The notes beneath the pieces are model-generated. The model saw nothing but the letters and a program-made list of their open reading frames with translations, was not told the origin of the DNA and made no database searches. Of a stretch of DNA of 46,820 bases, positions 1-7,807 are shown one piece after another. The first letter of the stretch is position 1. Each line of letters begins with the position of its first letter. Both the position numbers and the translations under genes were made by a program. The stretch covers positions 1 to 46,820 of the forward strand of contig NZ_PJIK01000022.1 of the NCBI RefSeq assembly GCF_002929275.1, in the 5' to 3' direction. The DNA is from Arthrobacter sp. ZGTC131 (GTDB lineage Bacteria > Actinomycetota > Actinomycetes > Actinomycetales > Micrococcaceae).

Positions 1-39
1 AAATTCAACCAATTCATATAAAATAAACCGGTATCAACA

Positions 40-72
40 AACTTGGCACACTATTGAGTTCTCAAACAACAG
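40..72 (-). promoter_or_regulatory. rRNA operon leader, boxA-like antitermination motif
   Basis: Read on the minus strand this stretch gives TGTTGTTTGAGAACTC followed by AATAGTGTGCCAAG, the conserved leader/spacer motif found before 16S and 23S rRNA genes of actinobacteria, where it acts as the Nus-factor antitermination and processing region. The AT-rich stretch that follows towards position 1 is also typical of these leaders. No 16S 3' end is seen in the 400 bases before it, so this is more likely the leader of an rRNA operon starting beyond the left edge than a 16S-23S spacer. Recognised from memory of the motif, not by alignment. Confidence 0.6.
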
Positions 73-129
73 ACACACCCGGCACCACCACAACCACACG
101 GTCAAGGATCGCTCCGGAGCAACTTTTCA

Positions 130-158
130 AACTTACCCGGTTCCAACACACAAAGCAA
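130..158 (-). promoter_or_regulatory. Candidate rrn promoter
   Basis: On the minus strand TTGCTT (153-158) is followed after 17 nt by TAAGTT (130-135), about 55 nt before the boxA-like motif. The geometry suits a vegetative promoter, but the hexamers are only moderate matches and rRNA operons usually have several promoters, so the assignment is weak. The rest of 1-490 holds no credible protein gene. Confidence 0.25.
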
Positions 159-496
159 ATCAACGTTTCCGCGATCCACCCGGCCATCGAAACCAGCCCC
201 ACCCGCATCCGGCACGCCAAACGACGAACCATATTCCAGGCTGTTCAGAAGGGGATTTGGCCGCCTCCGGTAACCAGCTCCTCGCCGGCCCCCTCTCGGC
301 GACTTAGAAAACAATACACCCACCACACCCCCACCGCAAACCCACCCAAACACACCTCCACAGGGTGCCAGGATCCGCGTCATACCGGGGAAAAACGGTG
401 CGGCGCGAGCGGAAAACCGGGTGCCGGCGTCGTAATTCCGCCTTGTGTGGTGCGTCACCCACAGACGTGCGCCGCACCGATGCGGCCTTAACGCAA

Positions 497-532
497 AGAA
501 GGGCCGGCAACCATACGGTTGCCGGCCCTTCT
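497..532 (-). terminator. Intrinsic terminator after rpsN
   Basis: A perfect 16-bp inverted repeat (497-512 with 517-532, loop ATAC on the plus strand) lies 28 nt past the rpsN stop codon. On the minus strand the stem is followed by a short TTCTTTGCGTT run. It would end the rpmB-rpmG-rpsN transcript before the rRNA leader. Confidence 0.75.
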
Positions 533-559
533 CAAGCAGCTGGAATCAGCGGTGCTGGA

Positions 560-865
560 TTACCAGGAAGACTTGGTGATGCCCGGGAGCTCACCGCGGT
601 GAGCCATGTCGCGGAAGCGAACACGGGAGATACCGAACTTCTGGAAGGTACCGCGGGGACGGCCGTCGATGATGTCGCGGTTACGCAGACGGATCGGGGA
701 GGCGTTGCGCGGCAGCTTCTGCAGGCCGAGGCGTGCAGCTTCGCGTGCTTCGTCAGTCGCGTTGGGGTCAACCAGGGTCTTCTTCAGCTCGAGGCGCTTT
801 GCAGCGTAACGCTCAACGATGACCTTGCGCTGCTCATTGCGAGCAATCTTGGACTTCTTAGCCAT
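560..865 (-). CDS. rpsN: 30S ribosomal protein S14, zinc-free (C-) form
   Basis: A 101-residue S14 of the small ribosomal subunit head. It begins [10 protein letters not shown] and ends with the family-typical [19 protein letters not shown] region and GITKSSW. This is the long form without the CxxC...CxxC zinc ribbon of the short 61-residue S14, so it needs no zinc. It is the last gene of an rpmB-rpmG-rpsN operon, 4 nt after the rpmG stop, and is followed by a strong terminator. In actinobacteria such zinc-free sets are often the zinc-starvation paralogues controlled by Zur; here I saw no convincing Zur box, so this could equally be the main copy. Confidence 0.96.
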   Translation of the reverse strand: MAKKSKIARNEQRKVIVERYAAKRLELKKTLVDPNATDEAREAARLGLQKLPRNASPIRLRNRDIIDGRPRGTFQKFGISRVRFRDMAHRGELPGITKSSW

Positions 866-869
866 GTGT

Positions 870-1037
870 TTAGCGCTCCTCTCGGAATTCGACGTGCTTG
901 CGGATCTTGGGATCGTACTTCTTCAGAACCATACGGTCCGGATCGTTACGACGGTTCTTACGCGTTACGTAGGTGTAACCCGTACCCGCAGTCGACTTGA
1001 GCTTGATGATCGGACGTACGTCCTTGTCCTTAGCCAC
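870..1037 (-). CDS. rpmG: 50S ribosomal protein L33, zinc-free form
   Basis: A 55-residue protein reading [20 protein letters not shown] and continuing through [28 protein letters not shown], the L33 signature. The four cysteines of the zinc-binding form are absent. The GTG start shares one base with the TAG stop of rpmB (TAGTG), so the two genes are translationally coupled. Structural protein of the large subunit near the E site. Confidence 0.96.
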   Translation of the reverse strand: MAKDKDVRPIIKLKSTAGTGYTYVTRKNRRNDPDRMVLKKYDPKIRKHVEFREER

Positions 1038-1273
1038 TAGAGCTTCACCCCTCGTGCCAGGATTGCGGCGACGACAACGTCGATGCCGCGTACGTCGATG
1101 GTCTTAATGCCCTTTGCAGAGACCTGCAGGGTGACATTGCGGCGCAGGGACGGAACCCAGTAGCGCTTCTTCTGAATGTTCGGGTCGAACCGACGCTTGT
1201 TGCGGCGGTGCGAGTGCGAAATGCTGTGTCCAAAGCCCGGCTCGGCTCCGGTCACCTGGCAGTGTGCTGCCAT
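1037..1273 (-). CDS. rpmB: 50S ribosomal protein L28
   Basis: A 78-residue L28 with the core [16 protein letters not shown] and a C-terminal [14 protein letters not shown]. It has one cysteine (residue 5) where the zinc form has a CxxC pair, so it is the zinc-free type, matching L33 and S14 downstream. An AGAGGAGAG ribosome binding site precedes the ATG. First gene of a three-gene operon; a weak TGAAAAATAATTGAAA sequence lies just upstream (1286-1301) but is not a clear Zur site. Confidence 0.96.
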   Translation of the reverse strand: MAAHCQVTGAEPGFGHSISHSHRRNKRRFDPNIQKKRYWVPSLRRNVTLQVSAKGIKTIDVRGIDVVVAAILARGVKL

Positions 1274-1727
1274 GACGACTCTCCTCTGAAAAATAATTGA
1301 AACGGCTGGCAGAGTTCTGCGTCACCGTGCGGCAGGCGGCGTCCGCATCCAACCTTCACGCAATTCCGCAGGCCCGAAATCGACGGCGAAAAACCGAGAA
1401 ATTCCTTGCTGCGGCGAATGCGATGAGCCACGGGCACCGGGCAGTGGAAGCCACTGCGAAGTGCCGGGATGCTGGGCGAATACAGGAATGCACGCAACTT
1501 GAGCCCCTAACTACCGGCCTCCGGGGCTGTTATTACTGCCAACAACCACCGTCAACCGGAGCAATTGCACACGCTCCGCGCCACCTAGCGCCCACCAAGT
1601 CTACGAGACGCGCCAATTAAAGGCCAATCAGGCGTTATCGGGTGTATAAGGGGCTGCCCGTGCCCGAGCTCATCGGCCCAGGTTTCATGTCAGGAGGACA
1701 TATCGACCAGTGGGCGGGTGGGGCCGG
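1274..1727. other. Intergenic region upstream of rpmB
   Basis: About 450 nt without a gene I can support. It must hold the rpmB promoter and the 3' end of the SGNH hydrolase transcript arriving from the right. Open frames here lack ribosome binding sites and family resemblance. No clear terminator hairpin or RNA gene was recognised. Confidence 0.5.
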
Positions 1728-2489
1728 TTAGAGCCGGGTGAGCTGGCTGTATTTCGGCTGGAGGTTGTCGCCGGAGGACTTGCCGGTGACGCGCCGCACC
1801 ACCCACGGGGCGGCAAATTCCCGCACCCAGCGCGCGTTGGCCCGGATGGCTTCTACCCTGTTGAGCTCCGGCACCGGCGTCATCGGCGGAACCTCGATGG
1901 AGTGATCGTGTTCGAGGACGGTCAGGACGCGCTTGGCCATATTCGCATGGCCCGCGGCGGACATGTGCATCCGGTCCTTCGCCCACATGCCCCAGTCGTA
2001 GTACTCGCTGAAGCGCCAGTAGTCGACCAGCAAGGCACCGTGGTCGCCGGCAATCCCCCGGACCAGTTCGTTGTAGATGGCTGTGCGGCCACGCGTGGTG
2101 CTGAAAACCTTCGAACCGCGGGAGTCGAAGCCGGTGAACATGACTACCTTGGCGCCCGTGGCGGCCAGTTTGGCGATGGCGGCGTCGTATTCCACCAGCA
2201 GGTTGTCGATGTCGACCTTCGGGCGGAGGATGTCGTTCGCACCGGCGTAGATGCTCACCAGCGTGGGTTTGAGCTCGACGGCGGCCTCCACCTGCTCAGC
2301 CGTGATTTGGCGGAGCTTCTTCCCGCGGATGGCGAGGTTGGCGTAGCCGAATGCCGGGTCCGCCGACCCGAGTTGCTCTGCAACACGGTCGGCCCAGCCC
2401 CGGACTCCGTTGGGGCGGGTTAGATCGTCGTCGCCGACGCCTTCCGTGAACGAGTCTCCAAGAGCGACATACCGGGCCGTGAAATCCAT
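1728..2489 (-). CDS. SGNH/GDSL-family hydrolase (lipase/esterase type)
   Basis: A 253-residue SGNH hydrolase. Block I is ALGDSFTEGVGDDD with the catalytic Ser near residue 12; block III is the GAND motif (YAGANDIL); block V is DRMHMSAAGH with the catalytic Asp and His. There is no signal peptide, so it is probably cytoplasmic. The ATG at 2489 is chosen because it places the GDS block about ten residues in, as in the paralogue at 3585-4421; longer frames lack family sequence. The two paralogues share long stretches (LPNGVRGWADRVAEQL-like, YANLAIR, LVDYW) and probably arose by duplication. Substrate unknown: ester or acetyl groups on sugars, lipids or xenobiotics are all possible. Confidence 0.88.
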   Translation of the reverse strand: MDFTARYVALGDSFTEGVGDDDLTRPNGVRGWADRVAEQLGSADPAFGYANLAIRGKKLRQITAEQVEAAVELKPTLVSIYAGANDILRPKVDIDNLLVEYDAAIAKLAATGAKVVMFTGFDSRGSKVFSTTRGRTAIYNELVRGIAGDHGALLVDYWRFSEYYDWGMWAKDRMHMSAAGHANMAKRVLTVLEHDHSIEVPPMTPVPELNRVEAIRANARWVREFAAPWVVRRVTGKSSGDNLQPKYSQLTRL

Positions 2490-2624
2490 AGGGCAAGTGT
2501 GCCATCCGTTGCCGGGAGCAACCAAGACGGCTGGTTGGGGCACTGACAGGTTGGGGCAGTGGGCAGTCAGGCCAGTGGCCGGGACCTCACCGTGCTGGCG
2601 CCCTGGTCTGCCGCGCAAACAAGC

Positions 2625-3104
2625 TCACTGTTCGCGGAGGATCCAGTGGTTGCTGTCCAGCCGCGCCACGATCTTTTCCCCGATGCGGGCCAGGTCGGCA
2701 ACGTCACGGTCGGTGAGTGCATCGAGGAACAGCGAACGGACGGATTCCACGTGGCCCGGGGCGAGCTCGACGATGGTGGCCATTCCTTCCTCGGTCAGGT
2801 GCGCGGTGGTGACGCGGGCGTCCCCCGGGTGGGGCCGGCGCTCCACCCAGCCCCGGTTCTGGAGCTTGGTGACCACGTGGGAAAGCCGTGAAAGCGAGGC
2901 GCTGGTCCGCGCCGCGAGTTCGCTCATCGGCAGGAAGCGGCCCTCCGCCTCGGAGAGCATGGCAAGCACGTTGTAGTCGAACAGCGAAACCTTCCCGGCG
3001 GCGTGAAGCTGGGTGTCCAGGGCTGCCGGCAGCATGGTGTTGATGCTCAGCTGGGCAAGCCAGGCCCGGCGTTCATTGGCATTGAGCCAGCGCGGTTCGG
3101 TCAT
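2625..3104 (-). CDS. MarR-family transcriptional regulator
   Basis: A 159-residue winged-helix regulator. The central part (FDYNVLAMLSEAEGRFLPMSELAARTSASLSRLSHVVTKLQNRGWVER) is the MarR helix-turn-helix and the following RRPHPGDARVTTAHLTEEG is the wing with its conserved D-x-R. It lies in the same direction as, and 135 nt upstream of, the SGNH hydrolase at 1728-2489, and could control it or itself. MarR proteins usually respond to small phenolic or lipophilic molecules; the ligand here is unknown. Confidence 0.92.
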   Translation of the reverse strand: MTEPRWLNANERRAWLAQLSINTMLPAALDTQLHAAGKVSLFDYNVLAMLSEAEGRFLPMSELAARTSASLSRLSHVVTKLQNRGWVERRPHPGDARVTTAHLTEEGMATIVELAPGHVESVRSLFLDALTDRDVADLARIGEKIVARLDSNHWILREQ

Positions 3105-3208
3105 TACCCCATCCTAGGAGAAAAGAAGCTTGACAGTTCAAGGTGGGTGCCGGCGTTTGCTTTGGGGCTGACTCCGCCGTGCCTGGCTCTCCGGGTAGGC
3201 TGGCGGGC

Positions 3209-3511
3209 ATGTACGTAGTTTCCCTTACCTACAAGGTTGCCCAAGACATCGTGGACTCCCACCTGGACGCCCATGTGAGCTGGCTCAAGGACGCCTTCGA
3301 CGACGGCGTGTTCCTGGCAGCCGGCCGGAAGGTTCCGCGCACCGGCGGCCTGTTGCTCTCCAAGGCGGACCGGAACACCCTCGATGCATCCTTGGCCAAG
3401 GACCCGTTCTACACTAACGGCGTGGCCGAGTTCGAAGTCATCGAATTCGCCGCGAACCGGGTTGCTCCCGGCTTCGAAAACCTGCTGGACGAGCCCGGGC
3501 CGCAGAACTAG
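3209..3511 (+). CDS. YciI-like family protein
   Basis: A 100-residue protein starting MYVVSLTYKVAQDIVDSHLDAHVSWLKDAFDDGVFLAAGRKVPRTGG. This is the YciI fold: a ferredoxin-like dimer with a conserved His-Asp pair (here H18/H22 and D26 region) and a GxxxPRxGG loop. Some members carry out chlorohydroquinone chemistry, most have no known function. The start at 3209 is supported by TAGGCT (3196-3201) seven bases before the ATG, typical of a leaderless transcript. Confidence 0.85.
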   Translation: MYVVSLTYKVAQDIVDSHLDAHVSWLKDAFDDGVFLAAGRKVPRTGGLLLSKADRNTLDASLAKDPFYTNGVAEFEVIEFAANRVAPGFENLLDEPGPQN

Positions 3512-3525
3512 CCCGCTCTTGAGGC

Positions 3526-3580
3526 CCCGGACACGCTGTCCGGGACGCCGATTCGCGGCCCGCCCGGTCCAATACCGGGC
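3526..3580. terminator. Two hairpins between convergent genes
   Basis: CCCGGACA-cgc-TGTCCGGG (3526-3544) and GCCCGGT-ccaat-ACCGGGC (3562-3580) lie in the 73-nt gap between the YciI-like gene and the convergent SGNH hydrolase. Neither has a long T run, but their position between stop codons suggests bidirectional termination. Confidence 0.45.
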
Positions 3581-3584
3581 CTGT

Positions 3585-4421
3585 TCAGCGCGCCCGGCTG
3601 GACTCCATGAGCTTCTTCAGGCCGCCTTTGCGCGGAACCCTTACCGGCCGGGGCCAACGCGGGCTGAGGTTGTCTCCCAGCGTGACGCCGCGGAGCTTCC
3701 TGCCGAAGAGCGGAAACACCCAGTCGTTTACCCAGCGGCGCTGCCTCCGCTCCCAGTCGCGCAGAGTCACCTTGGCCGGCGGCTCCCACTCCTTGAGAGT
3801 GATCTTGTGCGGCACGCCCAGCTGGTCCAGGACCTGCGCCGCCAGATACTTGTGGCCCGCCTTGGACATGTGCAGCCGGTCCGTATCCCACATCCGGCGG
3901 TCATGGAAGGCCTCAAAGCACCAGTAGTCCACCAAGACGGCCCCGTATTTGAGGGCGAGTTCGCGCACGCGCTGGTTGTACACGGCGTTCCGCTTCTTCA
4001 GGGGCTCCAGCACCGCGGACACCTTGACATCGAAACCGGTGAACAGGACCAGGGTGGCACCCGTCGCCGCCAGCTTGGCCACGAGGGCTTCGTACTGGGC
4101 CATGAGGACGTTGATGTCTGTTCCGAAGTCCAGGATGTCGTTTCCGCCGGCATACAGGGTGATGAGCGTGGGCTCCATGGCCAGCGCCGGTTCGAGCTGC
4201 TCATCGATGATGTGGCGCAGCCGCTTACTCCGAATGGCCAGGTTGGCGTACTCCCAGCCCGGTTCCGCCTTGGCCAGCTTCTCCGCCACACGGTCGGCCC
4301 AGCCGCGCACCCCGTTCGGCAGCCGCGAGCTCCGGTCCCCCACGCCCTCGGTGAAGGAATCCCCCAAGGCAACGAACACACGCCGCCCGTCCCTGTCCGG
4401 AAGCAAAGGATATGAACCCAC
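3585..4421 (-). CDS. SGNH/GDSL-family hydrolase (second copy)
   Basis: A 278-residue hydrolase related to the protein at 1728-2489. Block I ALGDSFTEGVGDRSS (Ser near residue 22), block III YAGGNDIL in which GAND has become GGND, and block V DTDRLHMSKAGHKYLA are present, so the catalytic triad looks intact. No signal peptide. The C-terminus is basic (PVRVPRKGGLKKLMESSRAR), longer than in the paralogue. The GTG at 4421 is used because it starts an N-terminal segment comparable in length to the family. Function beyond ester hydrolysis is not evident. Confidence 0.87.
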   Translation of the reverse strand: MGSYPLLPDRDGRRVFVALGDSFTEGVGDRSSRLPNGVRGWADRVAEKLAKAEPGWEYANLAIRSKRLRHIIDEQLEPALAMEPTLITLYAGGNDILDFGTDINVLMAQYEALVAKLAATGATLVLFTGFDVKVSAVLEPLKKRNAVYNQRVRELALKYGAVLVDYWCFEAFHDRRMWDTDRLHMSKAGHKYLAAQVLDQLGVPHKITLKEWEPPAKVTLRDWERRQRRWVNDWVFPLFGRKLRGVTLGDNLSPRWPRPVRVPRKGGLKKLMESSRAR

Positions 4422-4466
4422 CCGGTAACCCTAACCACCGAAGGAAACGACAGGGTTAACGGCCAG

Positions 4467-4519
4467 CGACAGGAACCGCGAGAGCGTTACCGATTAGACG
4501 ACAGGAACTGCGAGAGCGT
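4467..4519. repeat. Pair of 21-bp near-identical direct repeats
   Basis: CGACAGGAAC(C/T)GCGAGAGCGT occurs at 4467-4487 and 4499-4519, 32 bp apart, with one mismatch. They lie in the 281-nt gap between the SGNH hydrolase start and the siderophore reductase stop. The rest of that gap (4422-4702) shows no gene. It resembles the short dispersed repeats of Arthrobacter-type genomes. Confidence 0.6.
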
Positions 4520-4702
4520 CCAGAATGAGAGGCCGACGGAATGGTGGCCCGCCCAACGAGCCGCAGCCGGTGGCTTGCTAAGGAGCGCATCGCCGACCAA
4601 AGCGGAACGAGGCCGGCCGCGGCCGAGAGGAGCGGCGGGAGGTGTCTAAGCGACGGCAAGCCAGCGGTGAAGGCGGACCCAGCACCGGGCGCAGGAAATG
4701 CC

Positions 4703-5809
4703 TTACAGCTCGGCCTTCCCCTGCCGCCAGTACCCCATGAACGCCACCTGCTTCCGGTCGATCCCGACGTCGCGGACCAGGTAGCGCCGCATGTCCTTGA
4801 TGACGGCGGCCTCACCGGCGATCCACGCATAGAACGGCATGGCCCCCGCCGGCTTGTCCGGATTCTTGGTGGCACTGATCGCGGCTGTGTCCATGCGCGC
4901 CGGCGTTTCCCACAGGATGTCCCGGTCCACGTCGACGTCGTCCGGTTCAGGTCCGGCGGCACCCGCAGCCTTGAGGGCAACCCAGCCCGGGACGGGGACG
5001 GCCTTCCGGACCGCGTCCTGAAGAAGCTCCCCGTGGGGCCGGGACCGGCCGATCGCGGCACCGCGCGCCAGCCAGGTGATTTCGACGTCTGCCGCCGTGC
5101 GGAGATCGAGGAAGTCAGCTGCCTCCGGCACCTCCAGGAAGACGTGGCCCGTCATGTACTCCGGCAGGCTTTCCAGGATGGCGCTGATGGCCGGAACAGC
5201 TGTCTCGTCGCCGGCCAGGAGCACTCGTTGGGCCAGGCCCGGCCGCCACTCGATGCCGGAGTAGGTTTCGGCCGTGACGCAGTGCGCCGCGCGGTTGTTC
5301 GGGCCGATCAGGGTCAGGGCGTCTCCCGGCTTGGCGCCGAGCGCCCAGTTCGCGGCGGGACCTCCGTTTCCGTCCGCGTCAAAGTGCATCACGAAGTCGA
5401 CGTCGATCTCCGGATAGACGGCATCGAGCCTCGCCTGCCGGACTGTGTATGTGCGCATGGAGCCGCGCGTGGCCGGATCCATGGCCAGCCACTCCTGGTA
5501 CCAGCCGTTTTGCTCCATCCGGAAACTCGGCAGCGGGAGCCGGCCGCCGTCCGGCGCCATTGAGGGGATCATGAGCTTGACCCGCAGGTCCAGGGTGTCC
5601 CCGTGCACGCCGAAGTCGCGGAGTGCGTAGCCGCCGAATCTCACGCGCCGGAAGTTCGGGCTCAGTTCCTCCACGGCTGACACAGTGACGTCGAACGCGA
5701 GTGTCATGGGCTCCGTGGAGACTGAACGCCTCTCGGCGACTGCCTGCGCGGAGCCTGCGGGGCGACCGGTCAAGGACGCACGGGCAGGGCTGTTCTTTGC
5801 TGTGCTCAT
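4703..5809 (-). CDS. Siderophore-interacting protein (FAD-dependent ferric-siderophore reductase)
   Basis: A 368-residue member of the ViuB/FAD-binding-9 family, which releases iron from imported ferric siderophores by NAD(P)H-dependent reduction in the cytoplasm. The FAD-binding motif is MRTYTVR; LLAGDETAVPAI begins the nucleotide-binding domain; YAWIAGEAAVIKDMRRYLVRD and FMGYWRQGKAEL are the characteristic C-terminal motifs. It is longer than the usual 270-290 residues through a 35-residue Ala/Ser-rich N-terminus and an insertion around residues 270-320. Its ATG overlaps the ATPase stop by 4 nt (ATGA). Last gene of the iron uptake operon. Confidence 0.93.
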   Translation of the reverse strand: MSTAKNSPARASLTGRPAGSAQAVAERRSVSTEPMTLAFDVTVSAVEELSPNFRRVRFGGYALRDFGVHGDTLDLRVKLMIPSMAPDGGRLPLPSFRMEQNGWYQEWLAMDPATRGSMRTYTVRQARLDAVYPEIDVDFVMHFDADGNGGPAANWALGAKPGDALTLIGPNNRAAHCVTAETYSGIEWRPGLAQRVLLAGDETAVPAISAILESLPEYMTGHVFLEVPEAADFLDLRTAADVEITWLARGAAIGRSRPHGELLQDAVRKAVPVPGWVALKAAGAAGPEPDDVDVDRDILWETPARMDTAAISATKNPDKPAGAMPFYAWIAGEAAVIKDMRRYLVRDVGIDRKQVAFMGYWRQGKAEL

Positions 5810-6633
5810 GAGGCCATCTCCAGGATTGAGGTCAGGGCTTTTGGGGCTGCGTAGTGCCTGCCGAGGGGAATGATCAGCGGCGTGCCGGAGACGGGGTCCG
5901 GAACCACCCGGGATTCCAGCCCGAACACGTCCCGCACCAGGTCCTCGGTGATCACGTCCGTTGAGGCGCCCTCGGCCACGATCCGCCCGCCCTTCAGCGC
6001 GATGACGTGGTCCGCGTACCGTGCGGCGAGGTTCAGGTCGTGCAGCACGATGGCCACCGTGGTGCCGCGCTGCCGGTTCAGATCGGTGACGAGGTCCAGC
6101 ACCTCCACCTGATGGGCGAGGTCCAAGTAGGTGGTGGGCTCGTCGAGCAGCAGCACCTCCGTTTCCTGGGCGAGGGCCATGGCGATCCACACGCGCTGGC
6201 GCTGTCCGCCGGACAGCTCGTCGACGTTCCGCCCGGCGAGGTCCAGCGTTTCGGTGGCCTCCAGCGCCCGCTGCACCGCGGCGTCGTCCTTCTCGGACCA
6301 GCTGCGGAAGAAGCCCTGGTGCGGGTACCGCCCGCGGCCCACCAGGTCGCGGACGGTGATCCCGTCCGGCGCGGTGGGGTGCTGCGGGAGCAGGCCGAGC
6401 GTGCGTGCCAGCTCCCGCGCGGGGCGGGAATGGATGTCCTTGCCGTCGAGCGTGACCGTGCCGCCGGCGGGCTTGAGCAGCCGCGACAGCCCGCGCAGCA
6501 GCGTCGATTTTCCGCAGGCGTTGGCCCCGACGATCATCGTCACCCGGCCCTCGGGAATCTCCGCGGTGAGGTTCTCCACGACGCGCCGCTGATCGTACTG
6601 CAGCGTGAGGTCCCGGGCTTTGAGCAGAGCCAT
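5806..6633 (-). CDS. Iron-siderophore ABC transporter ATP-binding protein
   Basis: A 275-residue FecE/FepC-type ATPase that drives the two FecCD permeases upstream. Walker A is GANACGKST, the signature is LSGGQRQRV, Walker B is VLLLDEPT, and the H-loop His is in VLHDLNLAARYADH. The ATG at 6633 is preferred: it lies one base after the permease stop and 8 nt after AAAGGA; the ATG at 6642 has no spacing for a ribosome binding site. Confidence 0.95.
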   Translation of the reverse strand: MALLKARDLTLQYDQRRVVENLTAEIPEGRVTMIVGANACGKSTLLRGLSRLLKPAGGTVTLDGKDIHSRPARELARTLGLLPQHPTAPDGITVRDLVGRGRYPHQGFFRSWSEKDDAAVQRALEATETLDLAGRNVDELSGGQRQRVWIAMALAQETEVLLLDEPTTYLDLAHQVEVLDLVTDLNRQRGTTVAIVLHDLNLAARYADHVIALKGGRIVAEGASTDVITEDLVRDVFGLESRVVPDPVSGTPLIIPLGRHYAAPKALTSILEMAS

Positions 6634-6634
6634 G

Positions 6635-7807
6635 TCAGGCATCCTTTCGGTTGGAGGTGACCAGCAGCCACAGCAGGAACGGGGCACCGAGTGCTCCGGT
6701 AATCACACCGACCGGCAGCACGGTGCCGTCCAGCAGCAGCGGGGCGATGTTGGCGGCAAAGTAGTCTGCCGCCAGGACGATCAGGGCACCGACGAGGGCC
6801 GACGCCGGGAGGCTGGACTTGCCGCTAAAGCGGCGCGCGATGGGACCGGCCAGAAAGGCGACGAACGCCACCGGGCCGGCTGCCGCCGTCGCCACCGCGG
6901 CAAGTGCGACGGCGGTCATCACCACGCCCAGCCGGGTCCGGCCTACGCGGATTCCCAGTCCCGCGGCGGCGTCGTCCCCGAGTTCGAGGATGCGTAGCGG
7001 GCCGGCAAGCAGCGCCGCGGCCGGAATGAGGACCAGCAGCGCCAGGGCCAGCACGCCGGCGCGGTCCCAGCTGGCGGAATTGAGCGATCCGTTGAGCCAG
7101 ACCAGGACGTCCGCCGCCGTGCGGATGTCCGCCCGTGTCATGAGGAAATTAACCACGGCGTGCAACGCCGCGGCGATGCCGACGCCCGCGAGGATGAGCC
7201 GGTTGCCGGCAGCGCTGCCGCCCCCTCCGCCGCCGCTTCCTCCAAGTGAGCCGCTGCGGGAGATCCCGTAGATCAGTGCGGCCACGGCCAGGGCTCCGCC
7301 CAGGGCTGCGCCGGAAACGGCCGCCCCGGAGGCGCCGAAGACGACGATGGCTGTGACGGCGCCGGCGCTGGCCCCGTAGCTGATGCCGATCACGTCCGGG
7401 CTGGCCAGCGGGTTGCGGAGCATCGTCTGGAACAGCGCGCCGGAGAGTCCGAAGGCAATGCCGATCATGGTGCCGATCACGGCCCGGGGCAGCTTGGCCT
7501 CCATCACGATGAAGCTGGCGCCCGGGATCTTCTCGCCGCCCGTGAGGTGCGCGGTGAGGATTCTAAAGAAGTCAAGGATGGTCACCGTGTAGCTGCCCAG
7601 CAGGACGCCCGCCGCGAAGAGAAGCACGACGGCGAGGGCCAGGGCCGCTGTCCGGTTCAGCAGCGTCCGGCTCGGCAGCGACGCGCGAACGGGCAGATAA
7701 TGCCCTGTTTTAGCGGTTTTGAGGGCGTTATCTGCCCGTTCGCGCCCGGTGCCGGGTGCATTTTCTCCCCGTTCGCGCCCGATGGCGGCGAGGTCCGACT
7801 TGCTCAC
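6635..7807 (-). CDS. Iron-siderophore ABC transporter permease (FepG-like)
   Basis: A 390-residue FecCD-family permease with about ten membrane segments and typical motifs such as RNPLASPDVIGISYGASAGAV and GLGIRVGRTR. The GTG start overlaps the preceding permease stop (GTGA). The first 50 residues are hydrophilic and unusual: they contain RERGENA and RERADNA repeats and GHYLPVR, encoded by a palindromic DNA element (7683-7745) and a half copy (7757-7780), before the first membrane helix (TAALALAVVLLFAAGVLLGS). A Gly/Ser-rich run (SGSLGGSGGGGGGSAAG) sits in one loop. Confidence 0.94.
   Translation of the reverse strand: MSKSDLAAIGRERGENAPGTGRERADNALKTAKTGHYLPVRASLPSRTLLNRTAALALAVVLLFAAGVLLGSYTVTILDFFRILTAHLTGGEKIPGASFIVMEAKLPRAVIGTMIGIAFGLSGALFQTMLRNPLASPDVIGISYGASAGAVTAIVVFGASGAAVSGAALGGALAVAALIYGISRSGSLGGSGGGGGGSAAGNRLILAGVGIAAALHAVVNFLMTRADIRTAADVLVWLNGSLNSASWDRAGVLALALLVLIPAAALLAGPLRILELGDDAAAGLGIRVGRTRLGVVMTAVALAAVATAAAGPVAFVAFLAGPIARRFSGKSSLPASALVGALIVLAADYFAANIAPLLLDGTVLPVGVITGALGAPFLLWLLVTSNRKDA
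7683..7745. repeat. Palindromic element inside a permease gene
   Basis: Arms 7683-7706 and 7722-7745 are complementary at 23 of 24 positions around a 15-nt loop. The core is GCGAACGGGCAGATAA. The element is translated in frame as part of the permease N-terminus. A diverged half copy (CCCCGTTCGCGCC) follows at 7757-7780. The element at 8817-8877 is related (GCGAACTGGCAG core). Confidence 0.85.

Noticed and set aside
54-491. Open frames on both strands at the left edge
   Set aside because: Low-complexity products without family resemblance or ribosome binding sites, in a region better explained as rRNA leader.
1286-1301. TGAAAAATAATTGAAA upstream of rpmB as a Zur box
   Set aside because: It contains half-site-like pieces but is not an inverted repeat and does not match the TGAAAATNATTTTCA pattern well; it may simply be AT-rich promoter sequence.
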